From contig JBIOJM010000169.1 in NCBI GenBank assembly GCA_044450785.1, positions 1 to 20,393 on the forward strand: a stretch of 20,393 nt of DNA, written 5' to 3'. Both the position numbers and the translations under genes were made by a program. The notes under the pieces are model-generated. The model was not told the DNA's origin. It made no database searches and was given only the letters and a program-made list of their open reading frames with translations. This DNA comes from JBIOJM01 sp044450785 (GTDB lineage Bacteria; Planctomycetota; Planctomycetia; Isosphaerales; Isosphaeraceae). Below, piece after piece: positions 9,001 to 15,561 of this stretch. The stretch's first letter is position 1; each line of letters begins with the position of its first letter.

Positions 9001-9350
9001 ATCGGTCCGCCGGTCGCCGCCGCCACCGCGGCCTGCGCCCACGCCGACGGGACCGCTGCCGTTGCCGGTGCATGTGACAATTCCAGCGCGGCGCCGGCCG
9101 CGCCGGCGGTCACTCCGCGCCGGATGAGCCGAACGCGCAGCCGCCGTCGAGCCTTTGCCAGCCGATGATAAAGGTTCGGCACGGTCCAGTGTAGCCGGCC
9201 GGCGGCCTGCTCGTAAGTCAGGCCCTCCAGGTCGCAGCAGACGACCGGCAGGCGCTGGGAGTCGGGCAGCCGGTCGATCTCCTCGTGCAGGATGGATCGC
9301 ACATCGAAGCGGAGGTGCTTCAGGCTCGATCCCAGTGTTCCGCTTGCCAT
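6075..9350 (-). CDS. Sigma-70 region 4 – membrane helix – regulatory repeats – TlpA thioredoxin fusion
   Basis: The product has 1091 residues. Residues about 16-78 are a sigma-70 region 4 helix-turn-helix of the planctomycete ECF type (HEEIDRLPDSQRLPVV, LEGLTYEQAAGRL, RLAKARRRLR). Sigma region 2, which binds core polymerase and the -10 element, is missing, and no open frame upstream encodes it. A transmembrane helix spans about 135-158. After a Pro-rich linker come roughly six carboxypeptidase-regulatory-like beta domains, recognisable by repeated G-x-V/I-x-D/N-x-x-G-x-P openings. The C-terminus is a TlpA/AhpC-TSA-like domain with WCAPC (Cys about 981 and 984) and a cis-Pro segment AIPATFLI. 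The predicted topology is cytoplasmic DNA-binding helices and an extracytoplasmic redox domain. It may be a truncated sigma factor or a genuine one-piece membrane regulator. No clear ribosome binding site precedes ATG 9350. Confidence 0.8.
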   Translation of the reverse strand: MASGTLGSSLKHLRFDVRSILHEEIDRLPDSQRLPVVCCDLEGLTYEQAAGRLHWTVPNLYHRLAKARRRLRVRLIRRGVTAGAAGAALELSHAPATAAVPSAWAQAAVAAATGGPIPATLAALAHTLIRSLLMTRLKIAFVTILAMAALASAGVVAAGAGRVDAPTPPPPELSAAPSVDEPKPDARPATQTVTFTVEARDMSTDALVPDVRLELRTLASETRPSARTDASGTARFSMPAGIRYLYLTAAREGFVPQAIRWEDDGNSTAVPDRLLFQMEKATKISGRVVDQDQKPIAGATVVIDVAKGYPRSRQRVDLQFRSTETDANGRWSFSCVPRQPDSIKLTAYHHLCLTEQTCFLPEEFKPLSALRDGSATLHLGRGTTIDGSAVGPDGRPVADAEILVGSEQRFGNSIPPVKTDAKGRFTLGFKPGIATTLTARHAGFGPAVQPTRVGSEPQRVTLRLQQGHTLFGRVVDRTGKPVPRAHVHVRSWLGSQSVEQELKADQDGRFAWNEAPGDEVRIDVSAPGFSGKNDLPLLPGKPHEIVLTPPATIKGTVLDSHTGQPIPRFSLLKGSVWKPGRRVIWQRGNSLDRAAKKTPGSFECPLYNGPADQYLIRVEAEGYLPDDSGPISPDGELHALTFRLVRSEPIRGTIRNPDGSPMREGFVYLVPADDELRLDNGDVMRGEQKIRAKTAPDGRFALPPQKDAFLLVALGDAGFAIAQGRDLRGDDTLRLQLWARITGTVKIDGKPAADLTLHSNPDGSPLVEGETRLENWIYVKTDAGGRFEMPRVMPGRHVICQWVPNGVDRRIWRVDMATLDVASGQAYDLKIGEQGRQVTGRLAIPTAGGWMVRKASIEPRASKGASPSSGIQVFHDGRFRALDLPPGDYVLRIAIHELPPDNACGWGRLIAAYSRDVAVTGKAALGPLDLGALQPAEVGGKPLRVGDAAPDFTVKTLDGKDLSLADFKGRFVLLDFWATWCAPCVAEIPNLAAVHKAFGADPHFAMVSLCLDEKPADAMSYVKSQKLAWHQGHIGEESAVASAYDATAIPATFLIGPDGTILATNLRGPKIQTAVAEALEPRRTTEGASPR

Positions 9351-9356
9351 GATCGG

Positions 9357-9455
9357 TCAGCTCCCGGGACGCGTTCGGTTTCGCCTCCCCCCCACAGTGT
9401 AAGAGGGCCGGGATGTTCCCCGCGCACCAATTCTCTTGAACAGGTTCTTCGGCAT
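9357..9455 (-). CDS. Small basic ORF between M48 and sigma-TlpA genes
   Basis: A 32-codon ORF begins MPKNLFKRIGARG and is rich in Arg/Lys. Its ATG at 9455 has AGGAG nine bases upstream, and the M48 gene's stop lies between the two. An in-frame ATG at 9464 would give an ATGA overlap with M48 but has no room for the same binding site. Its TGA (9357-9359) is in the same frame as the sigma-TlpA start, which follows after only two more codons. It may be a leader peptide that couples translation to the downstream gene, the remains of that gene's N-terminus, or chance. No family is recognised. Confidence 0.3.
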   Translation of the reverse strand: MPKNLFKRIGARGTSRPSYTVGGRRNRTRPGS

Positions 9456-9460
9456 GCGGA

Positions 9461-10822
9461 TCATCTCCTGATCTGATCTGACCCATTCGTGGACACCGAC
9501 GGCTTCAAAAGCCAAGGGTGATACGCATTACAAAAATCGATCCGGTCGCCGATGCTCGGGTGGCTCGCACGGAAGATTGTGAAGAGGGGCCCGGGACGCG
9601 GATTGCTCAGGTTCTCTTCTTGAAGCTTCACGAATGCCGTGCCCGCGGAATGGTTGGTCCGCGTCAGATCGAGGGCGAATCGGTCAGCCTCATGCTCTTG
9701 AGAGCGGCTGTAAGCCAACACCACGGGGCCCAGAGCCAGGAACACAACCTGCATGAGCATCAGCAAGAGCGGCAAGGAGGCGACGTCGGAAAGCCGGTCG
9801 AAGCCGAGACCACCGGAAAACCGAGCGACCAGCCGTCGCCCCATCCAATCGACCAGGAAGAGGCCGGCGAGCGTCACCACCGCCGAGAGCCAGATCGAGC
9901 GCACCACGTGGTACAGCATGTAGTGGCCCATCTCGTGGCCCATCACGCAGAGGAGCTGCTTCTCGTTGAGCTTGGCGATCAAGGTGTCCCACAGGACGAT
10001 GCGCTTGGTCTGCAAGAAGCCCGTGACATACGCATTGACCGCCTTGGTGTCGACACTTTTATCGACCTCAAAAACCCGGCTTCCCTCGATTCCCGCCCGG
10101 TCCGCCAGCGACAAGATCGACCGCTCCAGCTCCTTGTTCTTCATCGGGCCGAACTGATTGAAGAGCGGATCGTACCAGATCGGCATGACCAGCATCGTGC
10201 CGAACAAGAACGGGACCGAGAGGATCGCCGTGTAGAGCCACCACCGACGCGGACTGCGAGCCAGAAGAAGATAAGGAACCCAGGCGAGCGCGAACCCGAC
10301 CGCCATGTCGACCCCCAGGCCAATGAACGCGTTTCGGAACCACCTGCCCAGCGTCTGGTTCGAAAGCCCGTAGGCGTGCAGCCTGACGTATCCCTGGTAA
10401 TACGACAGAGGAAGATCGAGGACGAACATGATCGCCAGGTAGATGACCACGTAAAAACCGATGGTGAAGAACCAGACGCGGCCCAGTCGCCGCGCCAGGC
10501 TTCGGAGCCGAGCCGAGGCCCCGGAGAACGCCAGTCCTCCCGTCAAGAGAAGCGCCCCGACATGATTGACCACCCACAGCCAGTTGCCGCTCCGATAAAA
10601 CTGAAGGGCTTTCGCGCTTGGCTCGGGGACGGCAACAGGCTGAAGCTCGCCCACCGCGGCCGATCCCGCGACGCCTTTTTCGCCCGGCGCCTGAGACACC
10701 TGATCGACCGGCTGCCCCTGCGCCGCGGCGGCCGTGAGACCGAAGAGACTCAGAACGAGAAAAATCAAATAGACCGTGAATTTCAATTGAGGGGCCGGCA
10801 TCGGGTATCTGGAATCGATCAT
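9461..10822 (-). CDS. M48-family membrane metallopeptidase (Ste24/HtpX-like)
   Basis: The product has 453 residues with a signal-like N-terminal hydrophobic segment (about 15-35) and several further membrane segments near 80-100, 118-140, 160-215, 305-330 and 350-372. The zinc-peptidase motif HEMGH is near residue 295, and the third ligand Glu lies in EHEADRFALDL near 377. The segments YDPLFNQFGPM, AYVTGFLQTKRIVLWDTL and SHPSIGDRI are the family signatures of Ste24-type CAAX proteases and related M48 enzymes. It would cleave peptides at or in the membrane. It lies 29 bases after the JAMM gene on the same strand, so it is probably part of the ubiquitin-like operon, though its role there is unknown. 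An alternative ATG at 10801 gives a more compact signal sequence. Neither start has a good ribosome binding site. Confidence 0.85.
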   Translation of the reverse strand: MIDSRYPMPAPQLKFTVYLIFLVLSLFGLTAAAAQGQPVDQVSQAPGEKGVAGSAAVGELQPVAVPEPSAKALQFYRSGNWLWVVNHVGALLLTGGLAFSGASARLRSLARRLGRVWFFTIGFYVVIYLAIMFVLDLPLSYYQGYVRLHAYGLSNQTLGRWFRNAFIGLGVDMAVGFALAWVPYLLLARSPRRWWLYTAILSVPFLFGTMLVMPIWYDPLFNQFGPMKNKELERSILSLADRAGIEGSRVFEVDKSVDTKAVNAYVTGFLQTKRIVLWDTLIAKLNEKQLLCVMGHEMGHYMLYHVVRSIWLSAVVTLAGLFLVDWMGRRLVARFSGGLGFDRLSDVASLPLLLMLMQVVFLALGPVVLAYSRSQEHEADRFALDLTRTNHSAGTAFVKLQEENLSNPRPGPLFTIFRASHPSIGDRIDFCNAYHPWLLKPSVSTNGSDQIRR

Positions 10823-10851
10823 CGTCGGAATTGGGATCGTGGGTTTCGGTC

Positions 10852-12228
10852 TCAGATGATCTGGTGGGGCGGGCGCTCGACAACGATGGGCGCGGCCTCG
10901 GCGGACGGTTTCTGGTAGAAAAACAAGGCGACCAGGGCGAGTGCCAAAAGGACCGTGAAAAACCCGCCCGCGATGGCCACGTAGCGGGTATTGACGAGAT
11001 CATGCTGGATCTGGACGGCTTTCTGACCATCTGTTGACTCGAGCCAAGGTTGAAGATCGTCGAGCTTCTTTTGCTGTTGCTCGTTGGTCTCCACCAGGCT
11101 GGCGATCCGTTCGCGGAGCTTGGGAACGTCCTGAGCGTCCTTTTCAGACTGAGCGAGCGACTTTTGCGCGGTTTCTAGGTCGGTGGCCAGGGCCCCCGCG
11201 CGGGTCTCCAGGTCCTTGTATCGGGCGCCCAGATCTTCGTTCATGGTGTGCTGGATCCCGAGCCGGCGCAACGCGTCGTCGCGGTCCGTGACGGCCAGCT
11301 CGTACCGAGTCGTGAACTCGGCCGGGTTTCCACCGCCGGCCCTTTCCAGGAGGGTGTCGCTCACCAGGCGCTGACCGGCGGTCGATTTCTCGACCAGGCG
11401 GGCCAGGGCCTGGATTGATTCATTCTGTTCATGGATCCGGCCCTGGAGCTGGTTCAGCCAGAGTGCGGCGGCAACGCCCAGTACACCCAGGAAGGTGCCG
11501 AGCAGGCCGAAGACCGCCGCGATCTGGAACCTCTCAATGGGTTGGGTGACATCCCGCTGTGCAGGTCGTGTGAGCATGTTGATCAGCTCCGCCTCGAGGC
11601 GGGGAGATAGAGTTCCGCCTGAGTTGCCTTCGGGATTGGGAAGTTTCTCGAGATCGTTGACGAGCCGGGCCAGCGCGACCCGGTCGGTGCGTTTGGCGGA
11701 CAGGTGATAGCCCGCCACCTGCGCCATGCCGCCGTCACGCCACTGGAAGAACCCACGCGTCTGGTTGATGGGATCGACGACGTAGGCGACCTGGAGCGGC
11801 TGGGCGAAGAAATGCTGGTGGATGAACAGGTCGTGGTGGGACAGAAAGATCCCGAAACTGGGATGAGTGTGATACCAGCCCACGATGTCGTACTGGGGAT
11901 ACTGACGGTCGCGTTCGCGCGAGATGTCGGCCCAGGAATCGTGGGTGTATGTGAAGCTGGCCTGGGTATTGGCATAGTGCTTGGCCTCCAGCGACTGGGT
12001 GATCCAGACGAACGGCTGGCCGGTCGCCGGGTCCAGGCATTCCTTGCCGAGCAAGATCCCCCCGAGCTCGACGGAGGTGTCCGTCAGGGCGTGACGTTCG
12101 ATCGCGTCGGCGGCGTTGCGATCGAGGAAGATCGGCAGGTCGGCCGGTCCCGGGACCTCGTAGGCCAAGCAGGCGTACTTCCGGTCGCGGTCGGGTCGCG
12201 GCCGCCGCTCCGGCTCGCGCAGGCTCAT
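10852..12228 (-). CDS. Membrane-anchored JAB/JAMM deubiquitinase-like peptidase
   Basis: The product has 458 residues from ATG 12228. Residues about 30-180 form a JAB/MPN domain with the full JAMM set: Glu54 in ELGGILLG, His120 and His122 in HTHPSFG, and Asp133 in SHHD. An active zinc isopeptidase is therefore expected. A transmembrane helix follows (about 236-258), then a coiled coil of about 150 residues rich in Glu, Arg and Gln. A second transmembrane helix (about 416-439) and a short tail end the protein. With two helices the JAMM domain and tail would both be cytosolic and the coiled coil outside. The role expected from context is processing the modifier or removing it from targets. A TTG at 12258, overlapping the E1 stop as TTGA, is an alternative start that adds ten residues. 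The open frame further upstream inside the E1 gene has no homology and is ignored. Confidence 0.88.
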   Translation of the reverse strand: MSLREPERRPRPDRDRKYACLAYEVPGPADLPIFLDRNAADAIERHALTDTSVELGGILLGKECLDPATGQPFVWITQSLEAKHYANTQASFTYTHDSWADISRERDRQYPQYDIVGWYHTHPSFGIFLSHHDLFIHQHFFAQPLQVAYVVDPINQTRGFFQWRDGGMAQVAGYHLSAKRTDRVALARLVNDLEKLPNPEGNSGGTLSPRLEAELINMLTRPAQRDVTQPIERFQIAAVFGLLGTFLGVLGVAAALWLNQLQGRIHEQNESIQALARLVEKSTAGQRLVSDTLLERAGGGNPAEFTTRYELAVTDRDDALRRLGIQHTMNEDLGARYKDLETRAGALATDLETAQKSLAQSEKDAQDVPKLRERIASLVETNEQQQKKLDDLQPWLESTDGQKAVQIQHDLVNTRYVAIAGGFFTVLLALALVALFFYQKPSAEAAPIVVERPPHQII

Positions 12229-12254
12229 CTCGCCGAAGGTGATTTCGTCGCCGC

Positions 12255-13553
12255 TCAAGGGCTTGATCCCCAGCCGGTTTTGCGATCCCCCCGGTCCGCG
12301 GCCAGGAGGAAGAATCCGGATTCGGACGGCCCGTCGATCCGCACGATATCGTACGGAGGAATGCCGACTCGGGAAAGCGGTAGCGCGGCCAGGGGCGAAT
12401 CTTCGTCGACGGCGCTGGCGAACTCGGGCCGGGCCGGCTCGCGGCAGTTCGGGCAGACCGCCTCGGCCGCCTTGACCTTGGACCGAGGCCGCATGAGGCT
12501 GGCTCGCCAGTCGCACCGCGGGCAGTCGACCGCGACCACCAGCTCGCGGTCCAGGACAAGCCGGAGATGCCCTTCCAACGTCAGTCGGGCCATGGTGAAG
12601 AGCTCGGATCCCGTGTTGCCGCGTCCTAAAGGAAGCTCCACCGGCTTGGGATAGGTTTCGTGGCTCAGGCAGTCGTCGCGGAACGGCAGCCGGGTCGAAT
12701 AGAACTGGTTGGCCACACCGTTGTAGACGAGGGCCGTCCCCGCCGCCACCGGCAGGCCGTGCAACAGCTTGAGTGCTTCCTGGACCTGGAGCGCGGCCAT
12801 CATCGAGGCGATCGTCGGGGCAGTGGGCACCTTGCCGGCCAAGATCTCGTCACGCGTCAAGAGCGGGCAGCCATAGCGCTGGTTCAAAAGCTGGTAGTCC
12901 CGCTCGGTCATCGTGCACTCGTAGCAGGATGAATCGGGTGGAACGAAGACCTTGACGACCCCTTGAATCTCCTGGATGCCCGCATCGATCCACGGCGTTC
13001 CGGTCTTCCAGCATTGCCGGTTCACCCAGAGTCGGGCCTCGCGGTTATCCAGGCAGCCGATGACCAGGTCGACCTCGGCGAAGATCCCGAGTCCGACGTC
13101 GGTGATCACATCACCATGCAGGGGGAAGATGGTGATCTCCGGGTTCAAATCGCGTGCCCGCCGCGCGGCGACCTCGGCCTTGGGCTGGCCGCCGTCCTCT
13201 TCGCGGAACAGCACTGACCGCGACAGATTCGATGGCTCGACCACGTCCAGATCGATCAGGTACGTCGTGCCGAGGCCCAGCAGCGCCAGGTTCTTCATCA
13301 CCTCGTTGCCCAGCGCACCCGCGCCGACGACCAGCAGGCGTGCCGTCCGGAGCCGCTCCTGTCGCCACCAGGCGATCAAACGCAACCGGCTGTACCGATC
13401 ATTGTCGTCGATCAAGTGGGATTCAGAAGGGGCATTCGCGTTTCCTGCGTCCGGAGCCGCGGGAGCTGGCTCGGGACCCAGGTGGTCCGCACCTTCAGTC
13501 GCGCCGGCCGGCGATGGAGGTTCAGGAAGATTCGATGGTCGCTCGTCCGGCAT
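12255..13553 (-). CDS. E1-like ubiquitin-activating enzyme (ThiF/MoeB/HesA fold)
   Basis: The product has 432 residues from ATG 13553; the GTG immediately before it is an alternative. After a disordered N-terminus of about 50 residues comes the adenylating Rossmann domain. Seen here are GAGALGNE (77-84), the ATP-contact Arg in SNLSRSVLF, Lys in GQPKAEV and Asp169 in CLDNREAR. CxxC pairs at 210/213 (CYEC) and 344/347 plus 367/370 suggest zinc sites. Cys229 (RYGCPLL) lies in the crossover region before TAPTIASMMAALQVQEALKLL and is a candidate transthiolation Cys. The last 50 residues (LSRVGIPPYDIVRI) form an extra beta-rich module. The expected reaction is ATP-dependent adenylation of the modifier's C-terminus and transfer to the E2 encoded just upstream. 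Its end overlaps or abuts the JAMM gene. Confidence 0.88.
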   Translation of the reverse strand: MPDERPSNLPEPPSPAGATEGADHLGPEPAPAAPDAGNANAPSESHLIDDNDRYSRLRLIAWWRQERLRTARLLVVGAGALGNEVMKNLALLGLGTTYLIDLDVVEPSNLSRSVLFREEDGGQPKAEVAARRARDLNPEITIFPLHGDVITDVGLGIFAEVDLVIGCLDNREARLWVNRQCWKTGTPWIDAGIQEIQGVVKVFVPPDSSCYECTMTERDYQLLNQRYGCPLLTRDEILAGKVPTAPTIASMMAALQVQEALKLLHGLPVAAGTALVYNGVANQFYSTRLPFRDDCLSHETYPKPVELPLGRGNTGSELFTMARLTLEGHLRLVLDRELVVAVDCPRCDWRASLMRPRSKVKAAEAVCPNCREPARPEFASAVDEDSPLAALPLSRVGIPPYDIVRIDGPSESGFFLLAADRGDRKTGWGSSP

Positions 13554-13586
13554 CACGGTACTCGCCGCCGCGGTCTCGAAATACGT

Positions 13587-14528
13587 TCACTCGATGAACA
13601 CGATCTCATCGGCGCCCGGAGACGGCGGCTCCGGATCCGGTTGAACCGTGGTGACCGCCTCGAGCAGCACGACGTCGGATTGTTCATCGTCGCGGCGGGC
13701 CTGGCTCGAATCGGCCGAGGCCATCGCCAGGGGAAGCACCTCCGGCACCGGCAAGTCCGCGCCGACGTTCGAGGCGAGGCGGTTCGGCCCCGACACTTCG
13801 CCCTGAGTGAAGAACCAGCCGTGGCGCTCCATGATCCGGCGCAGCCGGCTGACCTGAGGACTGAAATCAATCGGACGGCGATGGCGCCGATCGAGAGCTT
13901 CGATGAACTGGTGAACCCGGGCGATCTGAGTAGAATGGTCTGTTTCCCGACGGCCGGTGGGCGAGGACTTGGCCGCGCCGTTTGCTCCCCCCTGAGGCGG
14001 CGTGTTGGGTCCTTCCTGGGTCGAGGACGGGGGAATTCGCCCGTACGCGGCGCGCAGGTCTCGGAGCGACCGGCCATCGGTCGGGAATCGAAACTTCGCC
14101 TGGCTGGCTACCCAGAGCGCGGCATCGCGGTTGTACGGGCTCCGAATGTCGTAATTGTGGTAGCGGACCATGTCCCAGAGCATGATGCAAAGCTCATCGA
14201 GCTGCACGCTGGGCACCCAGTGGGTGCCGTATCCGCCCAGGCAGACCATGCCGATCTCGGAGATATTGGGGTGATAGATCGGGGTGATCCAGCGGATTTC
14301 GGGCATGGTCCGTGGATACGACGCACCCAACTTGATCTCCACACGATGGGTATCGAGGGTCTTGACCTTGCCGCGATCGCGCCACAAGCCAGTACCTCTT
14401 AACGAGATAAGATACTGGTGTGGTGGATCGCCCGTGGTGGAGAACCGGAAGACCGAGCTTTCCGAGCGAAGTCGATCGAGGGCCGTCAGATCGTTGTGCA
14501 GACGGCGCGTGCGAGGAGATTGGTACAT
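13587..14528 (-). CDS. E2-like ubiquitin-conjugating enzyme
   Basis: The product has 313 residues from ATG 14528. Residues about 5-145 have the UBC fold: a first helix (RRLHNDLTAL), the strand segment YPRTMPEIRWITP, and the E2 hallmark HPN at 86-88. These are followed by the catalytic Cys96 in GMVCLGG and the helix-rich WVPSVQLDELCIMLWDM. The pattern HPN followed by Cys after eight residues is that of genuine E2 enzymes. The 170-residue C-terminal extension has no recognised domain. It contains a helical part (HQFIEALDRRH, RLRRIMERHGWFF) and an acidic tail. The enzyme should accept the modifier from the E1 encoded 33 bases downstream. A TTG at 14555 has a GGAGG close in front and is an alternative start. 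Confidence 0.87.
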   Translation of the reverse strand: MYQSPRTRRLHNDLTALDRLRSESSVFRFSTTGDPPHQYLISLRGTGLWRDRGKVKTLDTHRVEIKLGASYPRTMPEIRWITPIYHPNISEIGMVCLGGYGTHWVPSVQLDELCIMLWDMVRYHNYDIRSPYNRDAALWVASQAKFRFPTDGRSLRDLRAAYGRIPPSSTQEGPNTPPQGGANGAAKSSPTGRRETDHSTQIARVHQFIEALDRRHRRPIDFSPQVSRLRRIMERHGWFFTQGEVSGPNRLASNVGADLPVPEVLPLAMASADSSQARRDDEQSDVVLLEAVTTVQPDPEPPSPGADEIVFIE

Positions 14529-14638
14529 GGTCGAAGAGTGCCGTCGGGCGTGCAACGGCCTCCAGGTGCGTCACAACGTGCAGCGTCCGGGTCGAGTGGA
14601 TGGGGCGGGACAGAAGGGCTCGCCTTGGTACGGCGTGC

Positions 14639-14938
14639 TTACCTCTGACCGGCCACGACCTCGGGATAGACGATCAGGTGGTCGCCGTTCTGGACCCCGC
14701 CCTCAACCAGCGTCCAGCTTTCGAGCAGACGACGGCCTCCCTCTTTGTGGTCGAGGGAATAGCTCATCGGCTGCCCATCGGGGCTGGTTGCGGGTAAGCT
14801 CATCTTGGTGATGATGTTCGGGATGATCCGGCTGACTGGAACGCTGAAGGCGATGACCGCCTTGACCGACTTGGCCCCAGTCTGATCCAGAAACGTCACC
14901 TGGACCCCAGTGGGATCGGCATTTCCGCCGTATGACAT
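14639..14938 (-). CDS. Ubiquitin-like modifier (beta-grasp)
   Basis: The product has 99 residues and a small beta-grasp pattern: strand pair VQVTFLDQ / VKAVIAFSVPV, a helix RIIPNIITKMSL, then YSLDHKEGGRRL, an LVEGGVQNGDHLIVYP segment typical of ubiquitin-like folds, and the tail VVAGQR. It lies directly upstream of the E2 and E1 genes, so it is the probable conjugated modifier. It does not end in Gly-Gly. A JAMM cut after Gly97 would expose a single terminal Gly, or the modifier may be used without a di-glycine. GAGGAGG lies ten bases before the ATG. A YukD-like role without conjugation is possible but less likely with E1, E2 and JAMM next door. Confidence 0.8.
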   Translation of the reverse strand: MSYGGNADPTGVQVTFLDQTGAKSVKAVIAFSVPVSRIIPNIITKMSLPATSPDGQPMSYSLDHKEGGRRLLESWTLVEGGVQNGDHLIVYPEVVAGQR

Positions 14939-15040
14939 GGTCAGTGTACCTCCTCAGCATCCAATTCGGCCGTCGGCGATGAATATTGGAAAAATCTGGG
15001 CGTCCAGGGTGCGCCACCCGCCGCATGACCCTCTGTCGAA

Positions 15041-15076
15041 TATCCTGACAACCAGGATAACGCTCTTGGCGCCAAG
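15041..15076. promoter_or_regulatory. Two palindromes upstream of the ubiquitin-like modifier gene
   Basis: The 170-base gap 14939-15109 holds a 7-base-arm inverted repeat, TATCCTG-ACAAC-CAGGATA (15041-15059), both arms perfect. A perfect 12-base palindrome, CTTGGCGCCAAG, follows at 15065-15076. They lie about 105-140 bases before the modifier start and just after the stop of the small secreted protein gene. They could be an operator pair for an internal promoter or a terminator/attenuator. No T-run and no convincing -35/-10 pair were seen. Confidence 0.4.
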
Positions 15077-15109
15077 TCGAAACAGTCTTCACGCGAATTT
15101 CGAAAATCG

Positions 15110-15529
15110 TCATGCCTTTGGCGACTTCGCCCGCGCCAGCCAGTACTCCGCCTCCGCGCGATAATACGCGGAGGACCCAACGTCGTAAGAGCGGCCGAAT
15201 CCCAACCGTCGCACTTTCTTGATGAGCGCTTCCAGCTTCTTCATGCGGCCGAGATGCTCGTCGAGCGCGGCGATGTGGTCGGCGGGCTTTCCGGCCATCT
15301 CACGCCGGCACTCCAGGATGCGATTTGACCAGACGTAGACCTGATACGAGTCGATCCGGTCCTGCTGAAAGTACAACCAGGTCTCATCGAATTGTTTGAC
15401 GGCCGCCTGGTAGCGGGCTTCGGCCTGGTCTGAAAGTTTCGACGGTTCCGCGGAGGGGGCGCGAACAAACGAAACACCGGCCAGAACGAGACCAAGGAGC
15501 AAGAGATGACGTTTTCTGAAAAGGGACAT
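15110..15529 (-). CDS. Small secreted protein, function unknown
   Basis: The product has 139 residues. The ATG at 15529 is chosen over a longer frame because GGAGG sits five bases upstream and a clear signal peptide begins there (FRKRHLLLLGLVLAGVSF, cleavage probably near the APSAEP segment). The mature part is alpha-helical, with a helix ending in RILECRREMAGKP and a conserved-looking C-terminus SSAYYRAEAEYWLARAK. The latter resembles the C-terminal helix of short secreted planctomycete proteins. It contains one Cys and no catalytic motif. It lies between the RING-type gene and the modifier gene in the same direction, so it is probably cotranscribed. It may be an extracytoplasmic partner of the membrane-anchored RING or JAMM proteins, which is inference only. 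Confidence 0.75.
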   Translation of the reverse strand: MSLFRKRHLLLLGLVLAGVSFVRAPSAEPSKLSDQAEARYQAAVKQFDETWLYFQQDRIDSYQVYVWSNRILECRREMAGKPADHIAALDEHLGRMKKLEALIKKVRRLGFGRSYDVGSSAYYRAEAEYWLARAKSPKA

Positions 15530-15561
15530 CACGGCCTCCGCGGTTCGAGAATGGAATCGAA

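Noticed and set aside
7863..9077. 404-codon plus-strand open frame
   Set aside because: It mirrors the sigma-TlpA gene, whose domains are clear on the minus strand.
9518..10918. 466-codon plus-strand open frame
   Set aside because: It is antisense to the M48 gene, rich in Arg/Glu/His with no domain. High GC leaves long antisense frames open.
12229..12516. Longer N-terminus of the JAMM gene
   Set aside because: It lies inside the E1 gene in another frame, is Arg/Pro-rich, and the JAB homology starts after 12228.
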